Part shown: in pieces, positions 26,680-35,081 of the stretch
How positions within the stretch are numbered: the first letter of the stretch is position 1
Layout: each line of letters starts with the position of its first letter
Assembly (NCBI RefSeq): GCF_016464385.1
Contig: NZ_JADMLH010000006.1
Location: 310,001 to 374,000, forward strand
Length of the DNA: 64,000 nt
Direction: 5' to 3'
DNA from: Nucisporomicrobium flavum
GTDB taxonomy: Bacteria > Actinomycetota > Actinomycetes > Mycobacteriales > Micromonosporaceae
Made by a program: the position numbers and the translations under genes
Notes under the pieces: model-generated
Told to the model about the DNA's origin: nothing
Databases searched by the model: none
The model's input: only the letters and a program-made list of their open reading frames with translations

Positions 26680-27722
26680 AATGGGACAGCCTCTACTTCG
26701 CGGGGGTCGGCACCTACCTGCCGCCGCCGGCCGCCGCCGGGCAGGCGGTGGCGGACGGGCTCTACCCGGCCACCGAGTTCCGCACCACGGCGATGCTGTC
26801 GGCGCTGCAGGAGGAGAAACTCGAGGCGGTCGACATGGCCGTCGCCTCGGCCGGGCAGGCGCTCGAACGGGCCTCGGCCGACCCCGCCGACATCCTCCTG
26901 CTGCTGCACAGCAGCCTGGGCCAGTGGAGCACGGGCCAGGACGTGCTGACCCCGGCCAGCTACATCCAGCGGCGCACGCTCGGCGGCCACGCCCCCTCGA
27001 TGTACGTCAACAGCGCGTCCAACGGCGGCATGGCCTCGGTCGAGCTGGCCGCCGACTGGCTGGCCGTACGGGACCCGCACGGCCAGGTGCTCATCACCTC
27101 CGCCAGCCGGTTCGCGCCGCCGTTCGACCGCTGGCGCACCGACACCGGGCTCATCTACGGCGACGGTGCCGCGTCGGTCGTGCTCTCCGGGACGGGCGGC
27201 TTCGCGCGCATCCTGGCGACCCGCTCCGACTCGGCCTCCGAGCTCGAGCCGATCTACCGGGCGGCCGGCGCTGAGGACGACACGCTCGACATGGCGGCCC
27301 GCAAACGCGACTTCGTCGGGCAGCGCGGGCCGGCCGAGGTACTGGAGACCCTGCAGGCCACGGTCGGCCGCAACGTGCGCGGCGTCCTCGAGGAGGCCGG
27401 CACGGAGATGGACCAGGTCGCCCGGTTCGTGCTGCCCAACGTCGGCCGGCCGCTGATCCGGCTGCACTACGGCGTACCGCTGCGGATCGGCCTCGACCGC
27501 ACCCTGTGGAGATGGGGCCGCACGGTCGGGCACATCGGCTCGAGCGACCAGTTCGCCGGGCTCGCCCACCTCGTCGAGAGCCGCGCGGTGGCGCCCGGCG
27601 ACCGGGTGGTGCTGCTGGGCCTCGGCGCCGGCTTCAACCTGACGAGCGCGGTCGTCGAGATTCTGGACCTGCCCGACTGGACTGCCGTACCCGGCAGCGG
27701 ATCGACTCACGAGACGGAGTGA
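26676..27722 (+). CDS. KASIII-like acyltransferase with Ser in place of the catalytic Cys
   Basis: 348 residues, thiolase fold of the FabH/KASIII type. At the nucleophile site (about residue 115) the sequence is VNSASNGGMAS, so Cys is replaced by Ser. The His of the usual H-Q-A-N motif appears as Asn (VLPNVGR), and the usual Asn in GNT is His (VGHIGSSD, about residue 290). A Ser-His pair of this kind is known in DpsC, and KASIII homologues in other clusters act as acyltransferases between carriers rather than as condensing enzymes. Position between PCP/oxidase and ACP/dehydrogenase fits transfer of an acyl group between the two carrier systems. GTG start overlaps the oxidase stop. Confidence 0.87.
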   Translation: MKWDSLYFAGVGTYLPPPAAAGQAVADGLYPATEFRTTAMLSALQEEKLEAVDMAVASAGQALERASADPADILLLLHSSLGQWSTGQDVLTPASYIQRRTLGGHAPSMYVNSASNGGMASVELAADWLAVRDPHGQVLITSASRFAPPFDRWRTDTGLIYGDGAASVVLSGTGGFARILATRSDSASELEPIYRAAGAEDDTLDMAARKRDFVGQRGPAEVLETLQATVGRNVRGVLEEAGTEMDQVARFVLPNVGRPLIRLHYGVPLRIGLDRTLWRWGRTVGHIGSSDQFAGLAHLVESRAVAPGDRVVLLGLGAGFNLTSAVVEILDLPDWTAVPGSGSTHETE

Positions 27723-27726
27723 CCCC

Positions 27727-27969
27727 ATGAGCGACGACCTGCGGGCCCGGCTGCTGGCCGTGCTGACCGAGGAGCTGTCCATCGACCCGGCGACCGTACG
27801 CGACGACTCCGACCTGGTGGCCGACCTCGGCTTCGACTCGGTCGCGTTCTCCGTCGGGTCGGTCGCGATCGAGGAGTCCATCGGCGTGCGCGTGCCGATC
27901 AACGACCTGATGGAGTGCCTGACCTTCGGCGACCTCACCGCCCTCGTCCAGAAGGCGGAGCACCCGTGA
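27727..27969 (+). CDS. Acyl carrier protein
   Basis: 80 residues. The phosphopantetheine Ser is in ADLGFDSVAFSV. The rest is acidic, as expected of an ACP. It starts four bases after the KASIII-like gene and overlaps the acyl-CoA dehydrogenase start (GTGA). Its likely partners are the acyl-AMP ligase at 29091, which would load it, the dehydrogenase, and the KASIII-like acyltransferase. Confidence 0.93.
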   Translation: MSDDLRARLLAVLTEELSIDPATVRDDSDLVADLGFDSVAFSVGSVAIEESIGVRVPINDLMECLTFGDLTALVQKAEHP

Positions 27970-29078
27970 GCGACTACGCCGCGGTGCTCGACGAGGCGTT
28001 CACGCCGGAGATCGGGGCGCTGGTCGCCCGGGCGGAGGAGACCGGCAGCTTCCCGCGCGAGGTGATCGAGCGGCTGGGCGCGGCCGGCGTCCTCGCCGGC
28101 AAGTGGCGCGACCGTACGCTGCCCGACATCGCCTGCCTCGTGGAGCTCGGTGAGCGGCTCGGCGGCCTCACGTCGCTCGGCATCTCGGTCGGGGTCAGCC
28201 TGCACGACGCGGCGATCGCCATGCTGCGGCGCTTCGGGCGTACGCCGTACCTGGCCCGGCTCGCCGACGAGGCCATCGCCGGCCGTACCGTGCTGTGCAT
28301 CGGCGCGTCGGAGTCGGGCGGCGGCTCCGACCTGTCCCGGGTGGTCTCGGCCGCCACCCCGGAGGGCGACGGTTTCCGGCTGCGCGGGCACAAGAAGTTC
28401 GTCTCGCTCTCCCCGGTCGCCGACGTGGTGCTGCTCGTCGCGCAGGTGCCGGACGGGCTGGGGGTCTTCGCCGTCCCCCTCGACCAGGTCACCGTCGGGC
28501 GCAGTTACCGCACGGTGGGCACCAAGTGCCTGGACACCGCGCCGCTGGAGTTCGACGTGCACGTGCCGGGCGAGGCGGTCGTCGGGCGTACGGGCACCGG
28601 CCTGGCGGTGATCAGCTTCGGGCTGGCTCACGAGCGGCTGTCCGTGGCCGGGCAGGTGGTCGGGCTGTGCGACGTCGCGCTCGGCGTGACCGTGGCCCGG
28701 ATGAAGCGGCGCGAGCAGTTCGGCGCCAGCCTCTTCGACCACCAGGCGTTGCGGCTGCGCGTGGCCGACCTGAGCGCCCGGGTCGACGTGTTGCGGTGGG
28801 CGTTGCGCGGGCTGGCTCAGCAGGATCGGCTGGACATCCGTACGGCGTCCGGTTTCAAGGTGACCGCCGCCCGGCTCGGCAGCGAGGTGCTGAGCGAGTG
28901 CATGCACATCTTCGGCGGCACCGGCTACCTGCTCGACGAGTCGCCGGTCGGCCGCTGGTTCCTCGACATGAAGCTCGGCCGGGTCGGCGGGGGCGCCGAC
29001 GAGGTGCTGTGGGAGCTGGTCGCGGCCGGACTCAAGCCGGACTTCGCCCGGTACGACGAGATGGTCCGCGAGCACTGA
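27966..29078 (+). CDS. Acyl-CoA/acyl-ACP dehydrogenase
   Basis: 370 residues from a GTG start. The ACAD fold is complete: N-terminal helical domain, middle strand domain with GASESGGGSDLSR (the family ExxAGSD-like motif), and C-terminal four-helix domain with FGGTGYLLDESPVGRWFLD. The position of the catalytic Glu in medium-chain enzymes reads VGGGADEV and lacks it; Glu223 in AHERLSVAG matches the helix-G base of isovaleryl-type enzymes, which probably serves instead. It would introduce an alpha,beta double bond into an acyl group on the neighbouring ACP. Such ACP-acting dehydrogenases are common in natural-product operons. Confidence 0.9.
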   Translation: MSDYAAVLDEAFTPEIGALVARAEETGSFPREVIERLGAAGVLAGKWRDRTLPDIACLVELGERLGGLTSLGISVGVSLHDAAIAMLRRFGRTPYLARLADEAIAGRTVLCIGASESGGGSDLSRVVSAATPEGDGFRLRGHKKFVSLSPVADVVLLVAQVPDGLGVFAVPLDQVTVGRSYRTVGTKCLDTAPLEFDVHVPGEAVVGRTGTGLAVISFGLAHERLSVAGQVVGLCDVALGVTVARMKRREQFGASLFDHQALRLRVADLSARVDVLRWALRGLAQQDRLDIRTASGFKVTAARLGSEVLSECMHIFGGTGYLLDESPVGRWFLDMKLGRVGGGADEVLWELVAAGLKPDFARYDEMVREH

Positions 29079-29090
29079 GGGGAGAGACCG

Positions 29091-30710
29091 GTGAGCAGGT
29101 TCCTTGATCGTCTGATCGACTCCGCCCGTACCTCGGACCGGGGCCTGGTCGTCCGGGACGGCGACGGGTTCGCCCGGCGCACGTGGGGCGAGCTGCACCA
29201 CCAGGCCCGGCGGATCGCGGGCGGCCTGGCGGAGGCGGGGGTCGGCCCCGGCTCGCGGGTGGCCGTGCTGTGCGGCCAACCGGGTGAGGTGGCGCCGCTG
29301 GTGCAGGCGGTGTGGTTGCGCGGCGCCGCGGTGACGATGCTGCAGCAGGCGTCGCCCCGGGCCGATCCGGCGATCTGGCTCGCCGACACCGCCGTCGCAC
29401 TGGCCACGGTGCGGGCCGGCCTCGTGGTGGCGGGGCCGCCCTACGACCCGGCGGTGCTGGCCGGCACGCCGGTGCGGACGGTCCCGCTCGCCGCCCTCGC
29501 CGCCGGCCCGGACACCGATCCGGTCGAGGTGGGCGAGGACGCGGCGGCCCTGCTGCAGCTCTCCTCCGGCTCGACGGGCGCCCCCAAGGCCATCGTCGTC
29601 AAGCACCGCAACCTGTACGCGAACATCGACGCGCTGCTGGCCCGGTTCCGCCTCACGCGGGAGGCGGACACCGCCGTTTCCTGGCTCCCGCTGTTCCACG
29701 ACATGGGTATGATCGCGTTCATGGCCCAGCCGATGATGGCCGGTATCGAGCTGGTCAAGGCGTCGCCGCTGGACTTCCTCGGCTCCCCGGTGCTCTGGGC
29801 CGAGATGATCGCCCGCTTCCGTGGCACCTTCACCGCGGCCCCCAACTTCGCCTACGTGCTGCTGTCCCGGCGGCTCGAACGCATCCCCGACGGCCGGTTC
29901 GATCTGTCCTCCATGCGGTACGCCATCAACGGCGCCGAACCGGTCGACTACGTCGCGATGCAGCGGTTCACGGCCGAGGCGGGGCGCTTCGGCTGGCCGG
30001 GGACCGCGCTGGTCGGCGCGTACGGGATGGCCGAGGCGGTGCTCGGCGTCTCGGCGCCCGAACCGGGCATCGGCCTCGGCGCGGACCGGGTCGACCCGGA
30101 CGCGCTCGAGCTGACCGCCGCCGCGGTGCCGCACCGGGACGGCCGCCCGCTCGCCACCCTGGGCCGGCCGTTCGACGGCATCGAGGTGCGGGTCGTGGCG
30201 GAGAACGGGGAACCCGTGGGTGCCCGCCAGGTCGGCGAGCTGGAGATCCGCGGTGAGGCCGTCACCGAGACGTACCTGACCACGGAGGGCGAGTTCGCCG
30301 CGCGGGGCGCCGACGGCTGGCTGCCTACGGGCGATGTCGGCTACCGCACCGACGACGGCGAGCTGGTGATCTGCGGCCGCCGCAAGGACGTCATCATCGT
30401 GGCCGGGCGCAACATCTTCCCGACCGAGATCGAGCGGGCCGCCGAGCAGGTACCGGGCATCCGGCCCGGCGGCGTCGTCGCCGTCTCGATCGACGCCGGC
30501 CGGCCCGACGAGGGCTTCGCGGTGATCGCCGAGGCCGACCCGCGCGACGCCGGCCGGGATGCCGGTGAGCTGCGCCGGACGGTGGGCCGGCGGGTCTTCG
30601 ACGCGGTCGGGGCGACGCCGCGCCAGGTGCTCGTGGTGGCCGCCGGCCGGGTGCCCAAGACGTCCTCCGGCAAGCTGCGCCGGGGCCAGGCCCGCGAGCT
30701 GCTGCCGTGA
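29091..30710 (+). CDS. Fatty-acyl-AMP ligase-type (FAAL) enzyme
   Basis: 539 residues from a GTG preceded by GGGGAGAG. ANL-superfamily motifs: LSSGSTGAPKAI (P-loop), the FAAL-typical SWLPLFHDMGMI, NGAEPV, YGMAEAVLG, GDVGYRTDDGELVICGR and KTSSGKLRRG with the C-terminal Lys. FAALs activate a carboxylic acid as adenylate and load it onto an ACP, here most likely the one at 27727. The substrate could be a fatty acid or another small acid; nothing in the sequence fixes chain length. It is in the same operon and overlaps the thioesterase gene downstream. Confidence 0.88.
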   Translation: MSRFLDRLIDSARTSDRGLVVRDGDGFARRTWGELHHQARRIAGGLAEAGVGPGSRVAVLCGQPGEVAPLVQAVWLRGAAVTMLQQASPRADPAIWLADTAVALATVRAGLVVAGPPYDPAVLAGTPVRTVPLAALAAGPDTDPVEVGEDAAALLQLSSGSTGAPKAIVVKHRNLYANIDALLARFRLTREADTAVSWLPLFHDMGMIAFMAQPMMAGIELVKASPLDFLGSPVLWAEMIARFRGTFTAAPNFAYVLLSRRLERIPDGRFDLSSMRYAINGAEPVDYVAMQRFTAEAGRFGWPGTALVGAYGMAEAVLGVSAPEPGIGLGADRVDPDALELTAAAVPHRDGRPLATLGRPFDGIEVRVVAENGEPVGARQVGELEIRGEAVTETYLTTEGEFAARGADGWLPTGDVGYRTDDGELVICGRRKDVIIVAGRNIFPTEIERAAEQVPGIRPGGVVAVSIDAGRPDEGFAVIAEADPRDAGRDAGELRRTVGRRVFDAVGATPRQVLVVAAGRVPKTSSGKLRRGQARELLP

Positions 30711-31150
30711 GCGGGGACGGCCCGCCGCCCACCGGCCTGGAGCAGCTGCGGGCGGCCGCCTTCGGGCCGGACCGGCAACCGCACATCGGCGACGTGCTCG
30801 GCATGGAGGTCGTCTCGCTCGCGGAGGGCGCCGTCGTGTTCGCGCTCAGGGCCGAGCCCCGGTTCGCCAACTACAGCGGCACGATGCACGGCGGGGTGTG
30901 CGCGACGCTGCTGGACTCGGTGATGGGCTGCGCCGTGCACAGCGCGCTCGGGCCGGGCCTTACCTGCACGGCCCTCGAGATCAAGGTCAACTTCGTCCGG
31001 CCGGTGGTCCCGGGCGGCGCCCGGCTGGTCGCCGAGGGCCGCACGATCCACGTCGGACGGACCATCGCCACCGCCGAGGGCACGGTCCGCGACGAGCGGG
31101 ACCGGCTGATCGCCCACGGCACCGGGACCCACCTTGTCCAGCCCCGCTGA
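30707..31150 (+). CDS. PaaI-type hotdog thioesterase
   Basis: 147 residues, one hotdog domain. The PaaI signature is YSGTMHGGVCATLLDSVMGCAV, followed by LEIKVNFVRPVVPG. These enzymes cleave small acyl-CoA or acyl-carrier thioesters. The GTG start overlaps the acyl-AMP ligase stop and the 3' end overlaps the PPTase start by 17 bases. In an operon with an ACP, ligase and dehydrogenase, proofreading or release of the ACP-bound unit is the natural guess. Confidence 0.88.
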   Translation: MSGDGPPPTGLEQLRAAAFGPDRQPHIGDVLGMEVVSLAEGAVVFALRAEPRFANYSGTMHGGVCATLLDSVMGCAVHSALGPGLTCTALEIKVNFVRPVVPGGARLVAEGRTIHVGRTIATAEGTVRDERDRLIAHGTGTHLVQPR

Positions 31151-31841
31151 CCTGACCGGTACGGCGCACCCGCCGGGCCGTACCGTGCTCGAGGCGCTGC
31201 TCCCCCCGGCGGTGGTGGCCGTCGAGGCGTTCGGCGACGTGCCGGGCGAGGCACCGTTCCCCGGCGAGGAGGACCTCGTCGCCCGGGCGGTCGAGGGCCG
31301 CCGCCGCGAGTTCATCACCGCCCGCCGCTGCGCCCGGACGGCCCTGCGCGCCTTCGGCCACCCGGATGCGCCGATCCTGCCCGGGGCCCGGCGCGAGCCG
31401 CAGTGGCCGGCGGGCATGACCGGCAGCATCACCCACTGCGCCGGCTACCGCGCCGCGGCCGTGGCCCGTGCCACCGACGTCCGCCTGATCGGCATCGACG
31501 CCGAACCGCACGCCCCGCTGCGCCCGGGCATCGCCGAATCGATCACCTCGCCGGACGAGCCGGCCATGCTGACCCGCCTCGCCGCGACCCGTCCCGGCAT
31601 CTCCTGGGACCGGCTGCTGTTCAGCGCCAAGGAATCGGTCTACAAGGCGTGGTACCCGGCGACCCGGCGCTGGCTGGGCTTCGAGGAGGCGCGGCTGAGC
31701 ATCGACCCGGACGCCGGCACGTTCACGGCGACGATCCTGGTGGACGGCACCCGCATCGACGACGGCCCGCCGCTGCGGACGATGCCCGGCCGCTTCACCG
31801 TGACGCGCGGCCTCATCCTGACCGCCGTCACCTCGCCGTGA
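31134..31841 (+). CDS. 4'-phosphopantetheinyl transferase, EntD/Sfp type
   Basis: 235 residues. Motifs of the EntD-like subgroup: RRREFITARRCAR, GSITHC, the metal-binding GIDAEP and FSAKESVYKAWYP. The enzyme converts apo carrier proteins to their active form using coenzyme A; its likely targets are the PCP, the ACP and the ACP of the module PKS. The enediyne PKSE carries its own C-terminal PPTase domain, so the cluster holds two activation systems. The start is uncertain: TTG at 31134 or a later GTG at 31182. The end overlaps the convergent CopC-like gene by 14 bases. Last gene of the rightward operon. Confidence 0.92.
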   Translation: MSSPADLTGTAHPPGRTVLEALLPPAVVAVEAFGDVPGEAPFPGEEDLVARAVEGRRREFITARRCARTALRAFGHPDAPILPGARREPQWPAGMTGSITHCAGYRAAAVARATDVRLIGIDAEPHAPLRPGIAESITSPDEPAMLTRLAATRPGISWDRLLFSAKESVYKAWYPATRRWLGFEEARLSIDPDAGTFTATILVDGTRIDDGPPLRTMPGRFTVTRGLILTAVTSP

Positions 31842-32343
31842 GCCGGCGGAGGGTGAGGCGAAGCGCCACCACTGCCACCACGGCCACGTCGAGCAGAAGG
31901 AGTGCCGCGCTGAGCGGGTCCGGGCCGTGGTCGTGCCCGGGGGCGGCCGCCGGTGCGGGTCGTGCGGCGGGGGGTGCGACACCGGTGCCGACGCTGAACC
32001 GGATCTCACCGGCGGCGTCCCGGCCGTCGGTGAACGCGACGTGGAACGCCATCGTGAACACCCCGGTGCCGCTGAGGCGGACCGGCCGGCTGAGCTCGTA
32101 CCCCGCGGCCTCCGGTGTCGTGTCCGGGCCGACCGTGTGGCCGCGCGGGTCACGGACGGTGAGGTGCGACCGCGCGGGGTCCGGCGCCGCCGAGCCGATC
32201 ACCCGGATCCGGTCGGGCGCCGCGGCCAGCGCGGCGCCGTCTGCCGGGTCGGTGACGACGACGGACGGGCCGCCGGCACGCGCGGCGGGCGACGGCAGCA
32301 GGACCAGGAGGATGGCGGCCGCGCCGGCGGCGAGCCACCTCAT
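31828..32343 (-). CDS. CopC-domain secreted membrane-anchored protein
   Basis: 171 residues. An N-terminal signal peptide (WLAAGAAAILLVLLPSPAARA) is followed by a CopC-like beta-sandwich (about 25-120, with TDPADGAALAAAPDRI and FTDGRDAAGEIRFSV), an Ala/Pro linker with a small His motif (PGHDHGPD), and a C-terminal membrane helix. CopC domains bind copper outside the membrane; the usual N-terminal His right after the signal is absent here, though the linker His residues could bind metal. The ATG overlaps the stop of the upstream membrane protein gene, so the two form a unit. Confidence 0.75.
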   Translation of the reverse strand: MRWLAAGAAAILLVLLPSPAARAGGPSVVVTDPADGAALAAAPDRIRVIGSAAPDPARSHLTVRDPRGHTVGPDTTPEAAGYELSRPVRLSGTGVFTMAFHVAFTDGRDAAGEIRFSVGTGVAPPAARPAPAAAPGHDHGPDPLSAALLLLDVAVVAVVALRLTLRRLTAR

Positions 32344-32894
32344 CGAGGACCGGCCACCGGCTCGGCGGCGCGCTCCGGCTCGGCGACCGGCGCCGGCTGG
32401 AGGTGGTGGTACATGGCGATGACCATGGGGACGAACACCACGGAGTTGTAGAAGAGGTGCAGCTCGACGCGGGGGAAGACGGTCTGCGCCACGCTGGTCG
32501 GCACCGAGCCGCCGAAGTAGTAGTGCCCGGTCTGCGCCTGGATCAGAAGCAGCAGATGCTCGATGTGGTGCCAGAACTGGATGACCAGGGCCACCGTCCA
32601 CCAGGTCCGGGCCCGGCCGGTGAAGCCGGGGCGGAGCAGGAACAACCCGGCCAGCATGACGATCGCGTACCCGTAGTGCAGCCACTCCGAGGTGATCAGC
32701 CAGGGGAAGAACTGCCCGAGCACGCCGCGTGCCTTCGGCCGGGGGGAATGCAGGACCCAGATCTGGTACGCCTGCACGAGATGCTCCGCCCAGTGCGCGA
32801 GCACCACGATGAGGAACGCGGTCAGTGCCGCGCTGTGGTAGCGGGTGTTCACCGCGTGCACCGCCGCGCCGGTGCGGCGAACCAGAGTGTTCAT
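32340..32894 (-). CDS. His-rich integral membrane protein, unknown function
   Basis: 184 residues with about four membrane helices. Two helices carry the same H-x-x-E-H pattern (AHWAEHLVQAYQ and FWHHIEHLLLLIQ), and further His residues occur at YHSAAL, HYGY and MYHHL. Paired His/Glu sites inside a membrane protein suggest a metal centre, in keeping with the coupled CopC-like gene. Whether this pair belongs to the biosynthetic cluster or is an older resident locus lying between two cluster operons is not clear. I do not recognise a named family. Confidence 0.6.
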   Translation of the reverse strand: MNTLVRRTGAAVHAVNTRYHSAALTAFLIVVLAHWAEHLVQAYQIWVLHSPRPKARGVLGQFFPWLITSEWLHYGYAIVMLAGLFLLRPGFTGRARTWWTVALVIQFWHHIEHLLLLIQAQTGHYYFGGSVPTSVAQTVFPRVELHLFYNSVVFVPMVIAMYHHLQPAPVAEPERAAEPVAGPR

Positions 32895-32988
32895 GAGGGC
32901 CTCCGGGTGAGCCGTCGAAGTCGACTGACGCTATGCACGCACCCGGCCGCCGTTTTTCTTCCCGCTTGCGCAAACCCCGATCCTCGCA

Positions 32989-33723
32989 ATGTCGGAGAAG
33001 CAGCCGCCGGTCCACCGGTCCTACGCTCCCGGCGTGTCCCTGCGCGACCATCCCCTGCTGTACGTCTTCCTCGAGGCCCACGATCTCGCCGCGCAGCGCC
33101 GGTTCCTGGAGTCGGACGCGGGGTTGCCGGTGCTGGAGACCGACCCCGACCCGCGGCACCGCCACGGCGTGGTGAAGTACGAGGCCGGCACCGTGATCCT
33201 CGCGCTCAACCTCTCCCCCGCGAGCCGCTTCGTCCCCGCCGCGGACGAGGGTCTGACCATGGTGTTCGCCGGGGGTACCGAGCCGCGGACCGACCCGCAC
33301 GGCCACCGCTATCTGCTCGGCGCCCCCGGGCAACCGGTGGCCGAGCTCCGCTTGCGGGTGGACGACCTCGGCGCCTCGGTGGCGTTCTACCGCGACGTGC
33401 TCGGCCTGGAGTGCGAGCGGTCGGCAGCCACCGCCACGGTCCGCACCGCCGGCGTGCCGCTCGTGCTGGAGCAGGGGCCGTCCGGCCGGCACGACACCTG
33501 TCTGCTCGTGTTCCACACCGGCGACATCCGGAAGCTGCGCGACGAGCTCGCCGGCCGGGGGCTGAGGTACTCGGGCCGTGACGTGGGCTCGAAGAAGATC
33601 GGGTGGACGATCCGCTTCACCGATCCGTCCGGCCACCGGCTGTGCCTGTACGAGCCGTCCGAGGCGGCGCTGCGGTGGGACAGCGGGCGGGCGGTCCGCG
33701 CGATCCTGGCCGGTTCCCGGTGA
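32989..33723 (+). CDS. Two-domain VOC (glyoxalase-fold) protein, putative binding/self-resistance protein
   Basis: 244 residues from the ATG; a GTG at 33034 just before PLLYVFLEAHD may be the true start. Two VOC repeats: the first is shortened (about 20-105), the second is complete (about 115-225, with VAELRLRVDDLGASVAFYRDVLGL and a terminal LYEPSEAALRWDSGRAV). The tail motif P-S-x-x-(S/A)-L-x-W-x-S is shared with the VOC proteins at 57-62 kb. The His/Gln metal ligand expected in the first strand of glyoxalases is absent, arguing for a ligand-binding role like bleomycin-binding or tiancimycin-binding proteins. The stop overlaps the aminotransferase start (GTGA). Confidence 0.82.
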   Translation: MSEKQPPVHRSYAPGVSLRDHPLLYVFLEAHDLAAQRRFLESDAGLPVLETDPDPRHRHGVVKYEAGTVILALNLSPASRFVPAADEGLTMVFAGGTEPRTDPHGHRYLLGAPGQPVAELRLRVDDLGASVAFYRDVLGLECERSAATATVRTAGVPLVLEQGPSGRHDTCLLVFHTGDIRKLRDELAGRGLRYSGRDVGSKKIGWTIRFTDPSGHRLCLYEPSEAALRWDSGRAVRAILAGSR

Positions 33724-35081
33724 CCACCGACGACGGCCTGCGCGCGTTCGTGACGCGCCACGGCACCGGCAGCGTCGTCCGGGCCGGTCCCGCCGGTACG
33801 GCACCGGACGTCGCGGGCGCCGGCACGGTCGTCTGGGCGGACTGGCCGCCACCGGGTCGCGAGGCCGCCCACCGGCGCCTGCTCGGCGACCTCCGGCGCG
33901 CGATGAGCCCCGCGGGCGTCCTGATCATCGAGCAGCGGCTCCGGGGCCCTTCGGACCTCGCGGCTCTGGTCCGCTGTGCCGGCTACGCCGTCGAGCACAC
34001 GGAGCCCGCCGGCGCGGGCGTACGCCTGGTCGCGCGTCCGCTGCCGGCGCCGCCGGAGTCGTTGGCGGTGAGCGCCTGGGGCGAGGAGCTGACCGGCATC
34101 CGCCTGGACCTGCGGTACGCCGACGACGAGGCGGAGTGGATGGACCCGTCGCCCGCCGAGGTCTGGGCGGCCCTCGCGTCGGAGGGCGCCTTCGACGCTC
34201 ATACGGCCGGGCACTACCCGGTGGACGACCCGTTCGGCAGCCGCCGCGGGGCGCCGGTGGTCAGCCGCTTCTTCGGGCGTACGGTCCCGGCGGAACGGCT
34301 GTTCTTCGGCGCGGGCGTGACCGGCCTGCTGCGGGACCTCGCCGACCTGGCCGAGGGAGGCGTCGTCCTCACCCCCGCGTACGCCCACCCCGATCTGCCG
34401 GCGCTGGCGGTACGCCGGGGCGCGACGGTCCACGCGATGCCCGAGCCGGCCGCGCCGCTGCTCGACGAGATCGCCCGTACCCGTCCCGACCTGCTGCTGC
34501 TCGACCAGCCCGGGTTCGGCGGGCGGCCGTACCCGCTCGACGAGCTCGTGGCCGCCTCCCACGCCGTGCCGGCCATCGTGGTGGACGAGAGTGCCGCGCC
34601 GTACCTCGGGCCCGGCGGCAGCGCGGTCACGGTGGCCGCCGGCGCCGGCAACCTCGTGGTGCTGCGCGGGTTCACGAAGGCGTACTCGTGGGGTGGTCTG
34701 CGGGCGGGGTTCGCGGTCGCCTCTCCCGGCCTCGAGCAACGGGTCCGCGAGCTGGTGACGCCGCTGCAGATCGGCGAGCTCGCGCTGCGGGCCGCGCTGG
34801 GCATGCTCGCCGCCGGGGACGTGCTGAAGGGTCTGCGGGAGCGGATCCGCGCGGTGAAGCCGCCGTTCACCCGGCGCCTGGCGGAGGCCGGGCTGGCCGT
34901 CGTGCCCGGGCACGAGGACATCCCGTGGGTCGTCATCCAGGACGGGGACGGCTCGCACGGGCGCTTCCTCGCCGGCCGGGGCATCCGCGGCCTCGCGCCG
35001 TCCCGGCCGGGTCAGCTGCGTCTCACCGTGCCACTCTCCGACCGCCGCATCGCGCTCTTCCACGAGCTCCTCGGGCCCTGA
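33720..35081 (+). CDS. HisC-like aminotransferase fused to a methyltransferase-like N-terminal remnant
   Basis: 453 residues from a GTG coupled to the VOC gene. Residues 1-105 look like the C-terminal half of a class I methyltransferase (LLGDLRRAMSPAGVLIIEQ, then GYAVEHTEPAGAG) but lack the Gly-rich SAM site. Residues 110-450 are a fold-type I aminotransferase of the histidinol-phosphate type: PLP Lys320 in GFTKAYSWGGLRAG, Asp in VVDES, and Arg near the end in LRLTVP. It would transfer an amino group to or from a keto acid or aldehyde, possibly for an amino sugar or amino acid of the product. The fusion is unusual and may reflect gene decay upstream of a retained aminotransferase. Confidence 0.8.
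   Translation: MTTDDGLRAFVTRHGTGSVVRAGPAGTAPDVAGAGTVVWADWPPPGREAAHRRLLGDLRRAMSPAGVLIIEQRLRGPSDLAALVRCAGYAVEHTEPAGAGVRLVARPLPAPPESLAVSAWGEELTGIRLDLRYADDEAEWMDPSPAEVWAALASEGAFDAHTAGHYPVDDPFGSRRGAPVVSRFFGRTVPAERLFFGAGVTGLLRDLADLAEGGVVLTPAYAHPDLPALAVRRGATVHAMPEPAAPLLDEIARTRPDLLLLDQPGFGGRPYPLDELVAASHAVPAIVVDESAAPYLGPGGSAVTVAAGAGNLVVLRGFTKAYSWGGLRAGFAVASPGLEQRVRELVTPLQIGELALRAALGMLAAGDVLKGLRERIRAVKPPFTRRLAEAGLAVVPGHEDIPWVVIQDGDGSHGRFLAGRGIRGLAPSRPGQLRLTVPLSDRRIALFHELLGP

Noticed and set aside
26583..30134. A 1183-codon minus-strand open frame opposite the KASIII-ligase genes
   Set aside because: It crosses six well-supported plus-strand genes and has no recognisable motif; a by-product of high GC.
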